Assembly: GCA_003242735.1 (NCBI GenBank)
Contig: QGVH01000006.1
Coordinates: 1-64,000 of the forward strand
DNA from: a bacterium
GTDB lineage: Bacteria > Gemmatimonadota > Gemmatimonadetes > Longimicrobiales > RSA9
Length of the DNA: 64,000 nucleotides
Reading direction: 5' to 3'
The notes beneath the pieces are model-generated. The model did no database searches and had not been told where the DNA came from. It saw only the letters and a program-made list of their open reading frames with translations. Below are positions 54,054-63,636 of this stretch, in pieces (within the stretch, counting starts at the first letter, position 1; each line of letters begins with the position of its first letter). The position numbers were made by a program, and so were the translations under genes.

Positions 54054-56837
54054 TCAGCGCGCCCGGATCCTCACCGTGCGTTCCAGCTCGTCCCGGGCCT
54101 GGAGGATGCGCTTGCGGATGTCCGTGGGCAGTTCGGGGTGCGCGGCGAGGAACGCATCCACTTCGGCGAGCGCGCGTCCGGAGGTCTGCCCGCCGACGAA
54201 CGCCGCGATCCAGCTCGGCAGGAAGAAGATGCGGCGGTTGTCCCGGATCCACTCGGACTTCTCGAGCGCTGGCCTGAGGTACTCCAGCGTGAGCTCTGCG
54301 TGCAGCGGGTCGTTGAACGCGCCGAGACTCGCGGTCACCCACTCCTCGTTGAGCGCGGGGTCGTCCAGGTAGCGCGCGAAGTAGGCGGCCTTGGCCTCGG
54401 CGTCCGGGATCGACGCTCCGGCAACGAACGCGGAGCGCTGCGCCTCCGGCGACGTGTCCCGCGCCCGCTCCGCAGCCAGACGCACACGCGCGCCGGGCGC
54501 GTCCAGCGCCACGAGGCGGCGCACCGCGGCCCAGCGACTCGGGCGGCCGAGCGGCTCGCCTGCGAAGGTGCGTCTGCCGTCGAGGAACGCCTCCAGCACC
54601 GCGATCGCTCCGGGCGTGCGGGCGGTGGTGAGGAACGCGTCCAGCGCGGCCTTGCGCAGGCCGTAGTCGAGCGACGGGTCGTCCATGCGCGCGAGAAGCG
54701 TGCGCTCCGCCAGCCGCTGGAGCCGCTCCTGCGCCTCGCCCGGCGGGACGTAGCGTTCGAGAGCGTCCAGGGCACGGCTGAGGATCACGCCCGCGATCTG
54801 CTCATCCCTCTCTGCGGGCAGCGCCGCGAGCACCCGCTCCACGTACAGCTCCGGCGCGAGCCGGGCCTCGCGCACGAGGTCCCACAGCGCACCCCACGCC
54901 ATCGCGCGGCGCAGGTCGTCGTCGATGCCCGCCGCGTGATCGAGCATCCACGCCGCGGAAGCGGAGTCCGGCAGGAAGAGGCCGTAGCCGTAGTCGCCGT
55001 CGTTCGGGAAGACGACGGCGGGCGCCGGCAGCCCCGCGGCTTGCTCCACCACCGTGCGGTGGCCGCTGAACGTGACGTCGAAGACGACGTCGTCGCCCTC
55101 CTCGTAACCGAGGCGAACGCGCACCTTGCCGGGCCACGCGCCGCCCGGGTCGCCGGGCAGTGGACGGGCGGGCCGCTGCACCAGCGCGAGCTCGCGGATG
55201 CGGCCGTCTTCCACACGCACCTCCGTCTCGATCACGGGCATGCCCGGGCGCAGGAAGTAGTGCTCGCCGAACGGCGTCAGGTCCATGTCCGCGGCTTCGC
55301 CAATGGTGGCGAGCAGCTCCTGCCACGTCGCGTTGCCGTACGCGTAGCGCTTCAGGAACCGCTGCACGCCCGCGCGGAACCGGTCTTCGCCCACCAGGAA
55401 CTCGAGCTGCTTGAGCACGGCCGGCGCCTTGTTGTAGACGATCGGGCCGTAGTTGCTCTTGGCCAGGTCGAGTGAAGGCAGCTCCTGCCAGACCGGGCTC
55501 GTGCCGGAGGTCGCGTCGACCGCGTACGCCGGCGGCTTGGTCCGGAGGTAGAACGTCTTCCACGCGCCGCTCTCCGGGTGCAGCTCCTGCTGGAGCTTGG
55601 CGGCCATGAACGTGGCGAAGCCCTCTTTCAGCCACAGATCGTCGAACCAGCGCATGGTGACGAGATCGCCGAACCACTGGTGCGCGACCTCGTGGTAGAT
55701 GGTGGCCGCCCGACCCACGCGCTCGGCCAGCGTCGGCCGTTCACGGAAGACGAACCGGCTCTCGTTGTAGAAGATCGCGCCCACGTGCTCCATTCCGCCG
55801 AACGGGAACGCGGGCGCGAGGAGCAGGTCCATCTTCGCGAACGGGTACGGATAGTCGAAGTACCGCTCCAGCCACTCGAGCGCCGTTCGGTTGATGCGCA
55901 GCAGCGTGTCCGCGTCCACCTCCCGGGCGCGAGAGCGCCGCACGTAGAGGGACGACGACGTCGTCCCTCCGTGTCCGGGGCGTTCGATCACGGTCCACGG
56001 CCCGGCCGCGAACGCGGCGAGGTAGGTGCTGATGGGCTCGGTGGGCGCGAAGACCCACTGCACGGCGCCGTCCGGCAGGGCGGTCGTGTCCTCGAGCACG
56101 CCGTTGGTCAGCACGCGCCAGCCCGCGGGCGCGGTGATGCGCCAGCGGAAGCGCGCCTTGAGGTCCGGCTGGTCGAAGACCGGGAAGAGCTGCTGGGCGT
56201 CGGACGGCACGAGCAGCGTGTAGAGGTAGCGCGCGCCGTGGTCGGCCGGGTCGTCGAAGCGGATGATGCTGGCGCCGGCGGGCGCGATGGCGGCGACGAA
56301 GTCCACCTCGATGCGGTGCCGGCGCCAATCGGCCCCGCCCCTGGTCGCGCCGCGGCTCGCGTTCCGAGATCCGCCGTCCGGCGCGCTGCTCGCGGATGCG
56401 TCCGCCGCGTGATCGTCTCCGCGGAAGTGTGCCGCAGGGATCACCACGTGGTCCTCGCGCCACTCTGCGTCCGGCGCGGGGCGACCATCCACCCGGACCG
56501 TGCCGAGCTCGAGCCCGCGGAAGTCGAGCACGAGGTCATCCGCGCCGCCGTGACGCTCGAGCGTGATGGTCACCGAGCCGGGCGCGCGCGTGCTGTCCCG
56601 CACCTCGAGCACGAGCTCGTAGGCGACGCCGCGGAGCGTGGCCGTGCGGTGGCGCGCCAGCTCCAGCGAGACACCGGGCTCCAGCGGCGGCAGGGTCACG
56701 GCGTTGGTCTCCGCCTGGTCCTCGCCCAGGGCGGCGCAGGCGGCGAGGAACGCGTAGGCGCCGGCAAGGAGCACGGCCACGCGTCCGACGGGCCGCGGCG
56801 TCGCCGTGAACACGTGGGCGCTAGGCTCGGGGGGCAT
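54054..56837 (-). CDS. M1-family zinc aminopeptidase-like lipoprotein
   Basis: 927 residues from ATG 56837. AFLAAC is a lipobox (Cys34). The zinc motif is HEVAHQWFGD (His382, His386), with Glu405 in WLKEGFATF as third ligand. The usual GAMEN exopeptidase motif reads GGMEH (347-351). Acidic, Ser-rich inserts occur near residues 140-170. The C-terminal half (ERAP1_C-like helices) contains repeated ALxxF/LARLDD patterns. It should be anchored outside the inner membrane and cleave N-terminal residues of peptides, although the altered GGMEH could change specificity. Full length. Confidence 0.93.
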   Translation of the reverse strand: MPPEPSAHVFTATPRPVGRVAVLLAGAYAFLAACAALGEDQAETNAVTLPPLEPGVSLELARHRTATLRGVAYELVLEVRDSTRAPGSVTITLERHGGADDLVLDFRGLELGTVRVDGRPAPDAEWREDHVVIPAAHFRGDDHAADASASSAPDGGSRNASRGATRGGADWRRHRIEVDFVAAIAPAGASIIRFDDPADHGARYLYTLLVPSDAQQLFPVFDQPDLKARFRWRITAPAGWRVLTNGVLEDTTALPDGAVQWVFAPTEPISTYLAAFAAGPWTVIERPGHGGTTSSSLYVRRSRAREVDADTLLRINRTALEWLERYFDYPYPFAKMDLLLAPAFPFGGMEHVGAIFYNESRFVFRERPTLAERVGRAATIYHEVAHQWFGDLVTMRWFDDLWLKEGFATFMAAKLQQELHPESGAWKTFYLRTKPPAYAVDATSGTSPVWQELPSLDLAKSNYGPIVYNKAPAVLKQLEFLVGEDRFRAGVQRFLKRYAYGNATWQELLATIGEAADMDLTPFGEHYFLRPGMPVIETEVRVEDGRIRELALVQRPARPLPGDPGGAWPGKVRVRLGYEEGDDVVFDVTFSGHRTVVEQAAGLPAPAVVFPNDGDYGYGLFLPDSASAAWMLDHAAGIDDDLRRAMAWGALWDLVREARLAPELYVERVLAALPAERDEQIAGVILSRALDALERYVPPGEAQERLQRLAERTLLARMDDPSLDYGLRKAALDAFLTTARTPGAIAVLEAFLDGRRTFAGEPLGRPSRWAAVRRLVALDAPGARVRLAAERARDTSPEAQRSAFVAGASIPDAEAKAAYFARYLDDPALNEEWVTASLGAFNDPLHAELTLEYLRPALEKSEWIRDNRRIFFLPSWIAAFVGGQTSGRALAEVDAFLAAHPELPTDIRKRILQARDELERTVRIRAR

Positions 56838-56851
56838 GGCATCCCCTCGGA

Positions 56852-58165
56852 TCAGGAAGCCGGATCGCGGTCGCGGCGTCCGCCGTCCACGATCGCCTGG
56901 TACACCAGCGCGCGCAGTCTGGCGTGGTCGTCGATCGTGCCGGCCGGGTTGAGCTGTGTGAGGTAGACCACCACCAGCTCCTCGCGGGGATCCACCCAGT
57001 AGTGTGAGTGGTACGCGCCGCCCCAGCCGTACTCGCCCAGGGAGCCCGGCAGTCCGCGGGCGCCCAGGTCCGTCACCACCGAAAAGCCCAGCCCGAAACC
57101 CTCGCCCGGCCGGCCGTAGCGCTCGCCGATGTGGTCCGTGGTCATGAGCTCGACGGTCTTCGGGGAGAGCAGCCGCACGCCGTCCAGCTCGCCGCCGTTC
57201 AGGAGCATCTGGAGGAAACGCGCGTAGTCGCTCGCGGTGGAGACGAGGCCCGCGCCGCCGGAGAACGCCTTGCGCGGGCCGTCCACGTACGCGCCCTGGC
57301 CGACCATGCCGCCCGGGTCCGGCGCGCGCTCGATCGTGCCGTCTTCCCGGGCGGAGTAGACGACCGCGAGGCGATCGCGTTTGGAGGGCGGCAGGAAGAA
57401 GTGCGTGTCCCGCATCTTCAACGGCTCGAAGATGCGCGTACGGAGGAAGTCGTCGAGCGAGAGACCGGATACGCGCTCGACCAGCACGCCCAGGATGTCC
57501 GTCGCGTAGCCGTAGACGAAGCGCTCGCCCGGCTGGGCGTCGAACGGCAGCGCGGCCATGCGCTGGACGATCGCCGCCATCGGCTCGTCCCGATCTGCGA
57601 AGTACCAGCCCTGGATGCCGGCCTCGGCCCAGCGGTCCCGCGCGATGCCGTACCCGTAGCCGATGCCGGCGGTGTGGGTCAGCAGGTCGCGGATCGTGAT
57701 CGGGCGCCGTGCGGGCACGACGTCGTAGCCCTCGCCGTCCGCGCGTCGCACCGCGACCGTCGTCTTCTGGAACTCGGGCAGGTACACGCCGACCGGGGCG
57801 TTGATGGACAGCTTGCCCTCTTCCTGGAGCATCATGACCGCGACGCTGACCAGCGCCTTGGTCTGCGAGGCGATGCGGAAGATGGCGTCCGTGGTCATCG
57901 GCGCGCCGGCCTCGCGGTCGCGCATGCCGAACGCCTCGAAGTAGGCGACCTTGCCGCGTCGCGCGATGAGCACGACCGCGCCGGCGAGCTGCCCGTCCGC
58001 GACGTAGCGCTCGAACGTGGCGGTGAGACGCTCGAGCCGCTCGCTGGACATGCCCACGTCCTCGGGCCGGGCGCGCGGGAGGTCCTGGGCGAGGAGTGGC
58101 TGGGCGAGGAGGAGCAGGAGGAGCAGCAGCGGTCGGAGCGGCGATGCACGGCGGATCGGTCGCAT
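56852..58165 (-). CDS. Secreted serine hydrolase, beta-lactamase/PBP (class C) family
   Basis: 437 residues from ATG 58165; the frame extends upstream to 58249 without a hydrophobic leader. [17 protein letters not shown] is a signal peptide. IASQTK gives Ser100 and Lys103; VYGYATD takes the YxN position, and [19 protein letters not shown] holds the equivalent of the KTG strand. [18 protein letters not shown] is a common opening of this esterase/DD-peptidase-like family. It likely acts in the periplasm. It ends 15 bp from the start of the M1 peptidase in the same direction, suggesting an operon. Confidence 0.9.
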   Translation of the reverse strand: MRPIRRASPLRPLLLLLLLLAQPLLAQDLPRARPEDVGMSSERLERLTATFERYVADGQLAGAVVLIARRGKVAYFEAFGMRDREAGAPMTTDAIFRIASQTKALVSVAVMMLQEEGKLSINAPVGVYLPEFQKTTVAVRRADGEGYDVVPARRPITIRDLLTHTAGIGYGYGIARDRWAEAGIQGWYFADRDEPMAAIVQRMAALPFDAQPGERFVYGYATDILGVLVERVSGLSLDDFLRTRIFEPLKMRDTHFFLPPSKRDRLAVVYSAREDGTIERAPDPGGMVGQGAYVDGPRKAFSGGAGLVSTASDYARFLQMLLNGGELDGVRLLSPKTVELMTTDHIGERYGRPGEGFGLGFSVVTDLGARGLPGSLGEYGWGGAYHSHYWVDPREELVVVYLTQLNPAGTIDDHARLRALVYQAIVDGGRRDRDPAS

Positions 58166-58456
58166 GGTGTGGTGGTCTCCCTCTCGATCGGTGGTCGTTG
58201 ACGGGGATCGGGATCCGGGATCATGCGAGGGGAGGCCGCGGACGCGCAACGGGCCGCGGTGGCTCGCGCCGGTATGACCGGGGACGCGCCGACTCCGAAG
58301 GTCGTCGGCTCGGCCCTCCGGACGCCTGCCCGCGGCGCTGCCGCGGACCGGCCCTTCCTTGACGCGGCCGCGAGCACCGCCTCAGACTATCCCCGTCCAG
58401 CCGCGACAACGTGACCGTTCCCGGACCCCCTCGGGACCCCAACGCGAGCGTTCGCC

Positions 58457-59695
58457 ATGGCATCCACCGCCTCGATCCGCGTCAAGCTGTCCGCCATGAT
58501 GTTCCTCCAGTACTTCGTCTGGGGCGCCTGGTTCGTCACCATGGGCACGTACCTGGGTCAGGGGCTGCGCTTCGACGGCGGACAGATCGGGCTGGCCTAC
58601 GGCAGCACGGCGATTGCGGCGATGATCTCGCCGTTCTTCGTCGGCATGGTCGCCGACCGCTTCTTCGCCACGGAGAAGATCCTCGCCGCGCTGCACATCC
58701 TGGGTGGCGTGCTGCTGTACTGGGCGTCCACGCTCGAGTCGTTCGGCGCGTTCTACGCCGTGCTGATCGCCTACGCGCTCTGCTACATGCCCACGCTGGC
58801 GCTGACCAACTCGATCTCGTTCCACAACATGGAGGACCCGGCGAAGGAGTTCCCGCGCGTCCGGGTGCTGGGCACGATCGGCTGGATCGTGGCGGGGATC
58901 CTCATCGGCCGGCTGGGCGTGGAGGCGACCGCGATCCCGATGCGCATTGCGGCGGCCGCGTCGGTCGTGCTCGGGCTCTACTGCTTGGCACTGCCGCACA
59001 CGCCGCCGAAGGCATCGGGACCGGTGACGGCGCGCGCCGTTCTCGGGCTGGATGCGCTCTCGCTCATGCGCGACCGCTCGTTCGCCATCTTCGTGATCGG
59101 CTCGTTCCTGATCTGCATCCCGCTCCAGTTCTACTACGCCTTCACGAACCTCTTCCTCAACGAGGTCGGGATGCCCGAGCCGGCGACGAAGATGACGTTC
59201 GGCCAGATGTCCGAGATGCTCTTCATGCTGGTCATGCCGTGGTTCCTGGTGCGGCTGGGCGTGAAGAAGGTTCTGCTGATCGGGATGGCGGCGTGGGCGG
59301 CGAGGTACCTGCTGTTCGCGTACGGCGATGCGGGCTCGCTGATCTGGATGCTCTACATCGGCATCATCCTGCACGGCGTCTGCTACGACTTCTTCTTCGT
59401 CACCGGCCAGATCTACGTGGACCAGCAGGCGAGCGTCCAGATCCGCGCCGCCGCGCAGGGGTTCCTCGCCTTCGTGACCCAGGGCGTGGGGATGTTCATC
59501 GGCGCGTGGGCGTCCGGGCGCATCGTCGAGGTGTATACCCTGACGGACCCGACCGGCGTGGTTTCGCACGACTGGCAGACGATCTGGCTGGTCCCGGCCA
59601 TCGGCGCGTTCGTCATCCTGCTGCTGTTCGCCGCGCTGTTCCGGCCGGCCGCGGCGCCCGCGCCCGCGCCCGCTGCGGCGGTGGCGGGGGGGTGA
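58457..59695 (+). CDS. MFS transporter, nucleoside:H+ symporter-like
   Basis: 412 residues from ATG 58457. [62 protein letters not shown] matches the N-terminus of the NupG/XapB nucleoside permease family. [27 protein letters not shown] is its central signature, with about 12 helices in all. The end has a Pro/Ala-rich tail. It likely imports nucleosides across the inner membrane by proton symport, although many bacterial homologs of this family are of unknown substrate. No nucleoside catabolic gene is nearby. Confidence 0.9.
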   Translation: MASTASIRVKLSAMMFLQYFVWGAWFVTMGTYLGQGLRFDGGQIGLAYGSTAIAAMISPFFVGMVADRFFATEKILAALHILGGVLLYWASTLESFGAFYAVLIAYALCYMPTLALTNSISFHNMEDPAKEFPRVRVLGTIGWIVAGILIGRLGVEATAIPMRIAAAASVVLGLYCLALPHTPPKASGPVTARAVLGLDALSLMRDRSFAIFVIGSFLICIPLQFYYAFTNLFLNEVGMPEPATKMTFGQMSEMLFMLVMPWFLVRLGVKKVLLIGMAAWAARYLLFAYGDAGSLIWMLYIGIILHGVCYDFFFVTGQIYVDQQASVQIRAAAQGFLAFVTQGVGMFIGAWASGRIVEVYTLTDPTGVVSHDWQTIWLVPAIGAFVILLLFAALFRPAAAPAPAPAAAVAGG

Positions 59696-60482
59696 GGCGG
59701 GCTCCCGGAGCGCCATCTCCGAGGGGGCCCGCCGCGGCGGGATGTCTCGCACCGTGCCGCGCACCCTGGTGCCGTCCCGGATCACCGGGATCGAGGACTC
59801 CGGTTCCTCCGCCACCACGATGGTGCCGGCGTGGTGCGCCCACGGCAGGAGACTCCTACCCGTGCGGCCGGTGAGCGGCGGCGTGCGGACTCGAGTGCGT
59901 CGATGACGGTCTAGTCCCATCATCCGGTCCAGCCGCCTCTCGGGCGAGCGGACTTCGTCTTGCCGGCGCGGCCAACTTCCACGCTCGCGGAGCCGTGCAC
60001 CGTTGCGTTGGAACCTCGCCGCGCCCGGTGCAGCCAACTTCCATGGCGCCAGCCCGTGCGTGCCTGCGTTGGGATTTTGCCGCTCCGAGCACGGTCGACT
60101 TCCCTGGCGTCGGGCCGTGCCGCGGCGAGGGGGGAAGTTTTCCGCGCCCCCGCCGGGAGGGCGGCATGCGCTGCGCGGCCGCACGAGCGCCTGCCGCTCC
60201 CATCGCCAGCCCGCGTTGTCGGGATCGGCCCCCGGCGTGACTGATCGGCCCCGAGGTGACTGAGCAGTACTGGCCGCAGTCGCCAACGTAGCCGTTGGCG
60301 GCCCAGCAGCTCCCGAACGTGCGGCGTGTGCATCCCGTACGCCGCGAGCAACGGCACCGGTAGCGCCGCCGCCCTCGTCGACCCGTGCACGATCCTGCCC
60401 GCCGTCAGGCGTGCCCAGATGATCTTCCGGAACGGTAGCCCGGACCTGGCCTCGTCGGGCTCCGGCCAACGTGGCATCGGGG
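59696..60482. other. 787-bp spacer with tandem repeats and a possible gene relic
   Basis: The left part (59700-59923) carries a minus-strand frame with HHAGTIVVAEEPESSIPVIRDG, faintly like a CheB methylesterase C-terminus but without a clean start and stop. The middle (59970-60155) holds three imperfect 62-bp repeats. The rest is GC-rich with no gene I can support. Confidence 0.45.
59972..60155. repeat. Three imperfect tandem repeats of about 62 bp
   Basis: Copies begin near 59972, 60034 and 60095. Each opens with CMRACTTCC, then a GC-rich stretch, then CCGTGC and TGCGTTGG-like and GCCGC segments. The first two copies share most of their length, and the third is more diverged. The elements are noncoding and have a TTGG/CCAA pair able to form a hairpin. 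Confidence 0.65.
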
Positions 60483-61541
60483 TCAGCGGGATCCGGTGGC
60501 GCGCTCGCTCGTTCGCCGCGCGCCGGCGCCGCGGGTCTTCGCTGCCCGCTTGGTGGCGCCGCGCGTCTTCGCCGCGCGCTTCGTGGCACTGCGCTTCGAC
60601 GAGGCGCCCTCCGCGGTGCTGCGCTTCGCTGCGCTCGGCTTCGTCGCGCCAAGCTTGGCGGCTTCCCGCTTGGCCGCGCTGCGGCGCTTCGTGGGGGAGG
60701 CCCGCTTGGTGGTGCTGCGCTCTGCCGCGCCCCGGGCCTTCGTGGTGGTCTTCTTCGTTGCGGCGCGCTTCGCCGCCCCGCGCTCGTTCGCGGCCCGCTT
60801 GGTCGCAGTGCGCTCGGCGCCAGCCCGCTTCGCGGCACTGCGCTTCGCGGTGCTCCGCTTGGTCGCGCCGCGCTTGACGGTGCTGCGCTTTGCCGCGCTG
60901 CGCCCGGACGCCGATCGTTCGGTCGTGCTGCGCTTGCCCGTGGCGCGCTTCGTCGCCGCGCGCTTGGCGGTGGCCTGCGTCGCGGTGCCTCGCGACCGGG
61001 TGCTGCGCGTCTTCGCGCTGCCCTTCTTGGCGCTCCGCTTGGCCGTCCGGCGTTCGGCGCGCAGCCGCCGCTCCTCGCGCGCCATCCGCTCGCGGAACCG
61101 GCGCTTGTTGCCCAGGATCGTGCCACGACACTTGGGCGAGCCGCAGTAGCAGGGGTAGCGCGCCTTCACCGCCGCCGTGTGCGGCTCGTCCAGGATGTAC
61201 GAGTAGTCGTACGTCAGCTCCTCGCCCGGCTCGATGTCGCGGATCGTCTCGATGAAGATGCGGCCATCCTCCTCCACCGCCTCGCAGTTCGGATCGCAGG
61301 AGTGATTGATCCAGCGCGCGTCGTTGCCGTACCTCCCGCCGTCGATCACCGTCTTGTCGTCCACGGCGAAGAGGAAGGTGTGGTGGGGCTGGATGCTGTC
61401 GTCGTAGCGGCGGTCGGCCTCTTCCCAAGTGATCCGTTCGCCCTTGTACTCGATCAGGCGTGTGCCCTTCGGAATGCGGCGTGTGGCGAAGACGCCCTTG
61501 CCGTGGATCTTCGAGCGGCGAACCTCAAAGGGACGAGGCAT
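60483..61541 (-). CDS. SET-domain lysine methyltransferase fused to a histone H1-like basic tail
   Basis: 352 residues from ATG 61541 with GGAG six bases upstream. Residues 1-150 are a complete SET domain: VRRSKIHGKGVFATRRIPKG, WINHSCDPNCEAV, PGEELTYDYSYIL and a post-SET zinc motif CYCGSPKCRGTILG (Cys131, 133, 138). It should bind S-adenosylmethionine and methylate lysine. Residues about 157-352 are almost only Lys, Arg, Ala, Ser, Thr and Gly in KRxxxKR repeats, as in histone H1 and the bacterial Hc1/AlgP-type nucleoid proteins. The tail may bind DNA and may itself be methylated. It is in frame with the SET domain without a break. Monocistronic. Confidence 0.93.
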   Translation of the reverse strand: MPRPFEVRRSKIHGKGVFATRRIPKGTRLIEYKGERITWEEADRRYDDSIQPHHTFLFAVDDKTVIDGGRYGNDARWINHSCDPNCEAVEEDGRIFIETIRDIEPGEELTYDYSYILDEPHTAAVKARYPCYCGSPKCRGTILGNKRRFRERMAREERRLRAERRTAKRSAKKGSAKTRSTRSRGTATQATAKRAATKRATGKRSTTERSASGRSAAKRSTVKRGATKRSTAKRSAAKRAGAERTATKRAANERGAAKRAATKKTTTKARGAAERSTTKRASPTKRRSAAKREAAKLGATKPSAAKRSTAEGASSKRSATKRAAKTRGATKRAAKTRGAGARRTSERATGSR

Positions 61542-61876
61542 CGGCTACTCCTGTCATGGGGTCTCGAAGCCCGCAGCAGCGGGCCGTGGTCGTCGGTCTT
61601 GGAATCGCGCGCCAGAGTCTACATGCGCCTCTGTGCGTGCGCCAGACCACTCGGGGCGCTCGTGTGTCGGTCGGGACGCTGGTGCACCGGTCGGGACGCT
61701 CGTGGGTCGGAGCGCGGCCAGCATGGCGTCGATGTCCGGCGCCGCCGGTGTGGCGTGGACGTGCAGTGCAGAGGGCGGCCGCCTCCGGCTCGCCTTGCCG
61801 GGCGCGGGGGCGCGTCGTAACCTCCCCATCCCCCAGGATCCAGCGAATCCGTTCCCACGGCTCTCGGAGCGCACCC
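61542..61876. other. 335-bp divergent spacer with 20-bp tandem repeats
   Basis: The spacer lies between the SET-domain gene (minus) and the M20 gene (plus). It contains three tandem 20-bp units at 61651-61710 and no other clear element; promoter hexamers are not obvious. Confidence 0.6.
61651..61710. repeat. Three tandem 20-bp repeats (iteron-like)
   Basis: Units start at 61651, 61671 and 61691, each beginning TCGGGRCGCT and ending CGG. The variable bases are R, S (C/G) and a short GTG-xxx block. They are in the SET/M20 divergent spacer and may be a regulator array. Confidence 0.65.
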
Positions 61877-63514
61877 ATGCCGAAGTCGAAGCTCGTCGCA
61901 TCACCGCTTGCAGCCCGGCTGTCTGCTCCGTTCCTCGCTCTGGTGCTCGCGGCACTCGCCCTGTCCGCCCCAGCAGAGGCGCAGTCCAGGCGGCTGCATC
62001 AGCTCCTCGATGAAGTCACCGCCGAGGTCGAGGCGAACCGGAAGCTGACGCAGGTGATGGTGGACAAGATCTTCAGCTTCTCGGAGCTCGGGTTCCAGGA
62101 GTACGAGACGTCACGTTACCTGGTGAACCTCCTGCGCGAGAACGGGTTCGAGGTCCAGGAGGGCGTGGCCGGGATCCCCACGGCGTGGTGGGCGACGTGG
62201 GGCTCGGGCAAGCCCGTGATCGCGCTGGGCAGCGACATCGACGGCATCCCGAAGGCGAGCCAGAAGCCGGGCGTCGCCTACCACGACCCGCTGGTCGAGG
62301 GGGCGCCGGGCCACGGCGAGGGGCACAACGCGGGGCAGGCGGTGAACGTGACCGCCGCGCTCGCGGTGAAGAAGATCATGGAGCGGGAGAAGATCCCCGG
62401 CACGCTCGTGCTCTGGCCCGGCGTGGCCGAGGAGCTTGTCGCGGGCAAGGCCTGGTTCGTCCGGGACGGGCTGTTCAAGGACGTGGACGTGGTGATCTTC
62501 ACCCACGTCGGGAGCAACCTGGGCGTGAGCTGGGGCGACGCGAGCGGGACCGGTCTCGTCTCGGTCGAGTTCACGTTCACGGGTGAGGCGGCGCACAGCG
62601 CGGGTACGCCGTGGCGCGGTCGCAGCGCGCTGGACGCGGTGGAGCTGATGAACGTGGGTTGGAACTACCGGCGCGAGCACCTGCGGCCCGAGCAGCGCTC
62701 CCACTACGTCGTGACCGATGGCGGCGACCAGCCGAACGTCGTCCCGTCGCGCGCCTCGGTCTGGTACTACATCCGCGAGATCTCGTACCCGGAGATCCGC
62801 CGCAACTTCGACATTGCGATCCGCATCGCCGAGGGCGCGGCACTGATGACGGACACGAAGATGACGTACCGGATCTTGGGCACGGCCTGGCCGCGGCACT
62901 TCAACAAGGTGATCGCAGAGACCGTGTACCGGCACATCCAGGCGGTGGGCCTGCCCGAGTGGAGCGAGGCGGACCAGGCGCTGGCGCGTGCGGTGCAGAA
63001 GGAGGTCGGCAGCAGCGACACCTCCGGTCTCGCGACGCGGCTGGACTCGCTCCAGGGGCCGGTCCGCCGGCCCGTCAGCGGCGGCTCGGACGACATCGGC
63101 GACGTCTCCTGGGTCGTCCCCACGGTCACGCTGCGCTTCCCCTCGAACATCCCGGGGCTGCCGGGGCACCACTGGTCGAGCGCCATCGCCATGGCCACGC
63201 CGATCGCGCACAAGGGCGCGACGGCCGGCGCCAAGGTGCTGGCCCGGGCGACGCTCGAGCTGTACATGACACCGAAGCTGATCGAGGAGGCGTGGGCCTA
63301 TTTCCACGAGGTCCAGACGAAGGAGATCAAGTACACGCCGTTCATCACGGCGAACGACCCGCCCGCGATCTGGCTGAACCGGGAGACCATGGAGCGGTAC
63401 CGGCCGGAGCTGCGGAAGTACTACTACGACGAGACGCGCTTCGACACGTACCTCGAGCAGCTCGGCATCACGTATCCGACGCTGAGGCGGACCGAAGCGA
63501 CGGGGAGGCAGTAG
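61877..63514 (+). CDS. Secreted M20-family amidohydrolase (aminobenzoyl-glutamate utilization-like)
   Basis: 545 residues from ATG 61877. FLALVLAALALSAPAEAQ is a signal peptide. The M20 catalytic domain has GSDIDGIPKASQKPG, GAPGHGEGHNAGQAVNVTAALAVKK, LWPGVAEELVAGK and HSAGTPWRGRSALDAVELMN, giving the His/Asp/Glu pattern of the dizinc site. The C-terminal part SGGSDDIGDVSWVVPTVTLRFPSNIPGLPGHHWSSAIAMATPIAHKG is the hallmark of AbgB/amidohydrolase (aminobenzoyl-glutamate) type enzymes. It probably removes an acyl or peptide group from a small molecule in the periplasm. The exact substrate is unknown. Confidence 0.92.
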   Translation: MPKSKLVASPLAARLSAPFLALVLAALALSAPAEAQSRRLHQLLDEVTAEVEANRKLTQVMVDKIFSFSELGFQEYETSRYLVNLLRENGFEVQEGVAGIPTAWWATWGSGKPVIALGSDIDGIPKASQKPGVAYHDPLVEGAPGHGEGHNAGQAVNVTAALAVKKIMEREKIPGTLVLWPGVAEELVAGKAWFVRDGLFKDVDVVIFTHVGSNLGVSWGDASGTGLVSVEFTFTGEAAHSAGTPWRGRSALDAVELMNVGWNYRREHLRPEQRSHYVVTDGGDQPNVVPSRASVWYYIREISYPEIRRNFDIAIRIAEGAALMTDTKMTYRILGTAWPRHFNKVIAETVYRHIQAVGLPEWSEADQALARAVQKEVGSSDTSGLATRLDSLQGPVRRPVSGGSDDIGDVSWVVPTVTLRFPSNIPGLPGHHWSSAIAMATPIAHKGATAGAKVLARATLELYMTPKLIEEAWAYFHEVQTKEIKYTPFITANDPPAIWLNRETMERYRPELRKYYYDETRFDTYLEQLGITYPTLRRTEATGRQ

Positions 63515-63636
63515 CGTCTTGCGAGGTAGGTGGGTGAGGGCGGGGGCGCCGTGCCGCCCCGGCCGCCCGGGCGCCCGCCTCCCCGCGCGCCGCCACCGGG
63601 GAGGACGGGGCGGCTCCGGCTGCAGTCAGCGGTACT

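Noticed and set aside
60490-61080. A DNA-level minisatellite or CRISPR-like array
   Set aside because: The periodicity is explained by codons of the KRxxxKR tail, with no constant repeats and unique spacers.
60496-61149. Plus-strand frame with repeated ARFVALR-like units
   Set aside because: It is the antisense image of the Lys/Arg tail of the SET protein. The minus frame continues from a complete SET domain, so that one is real.
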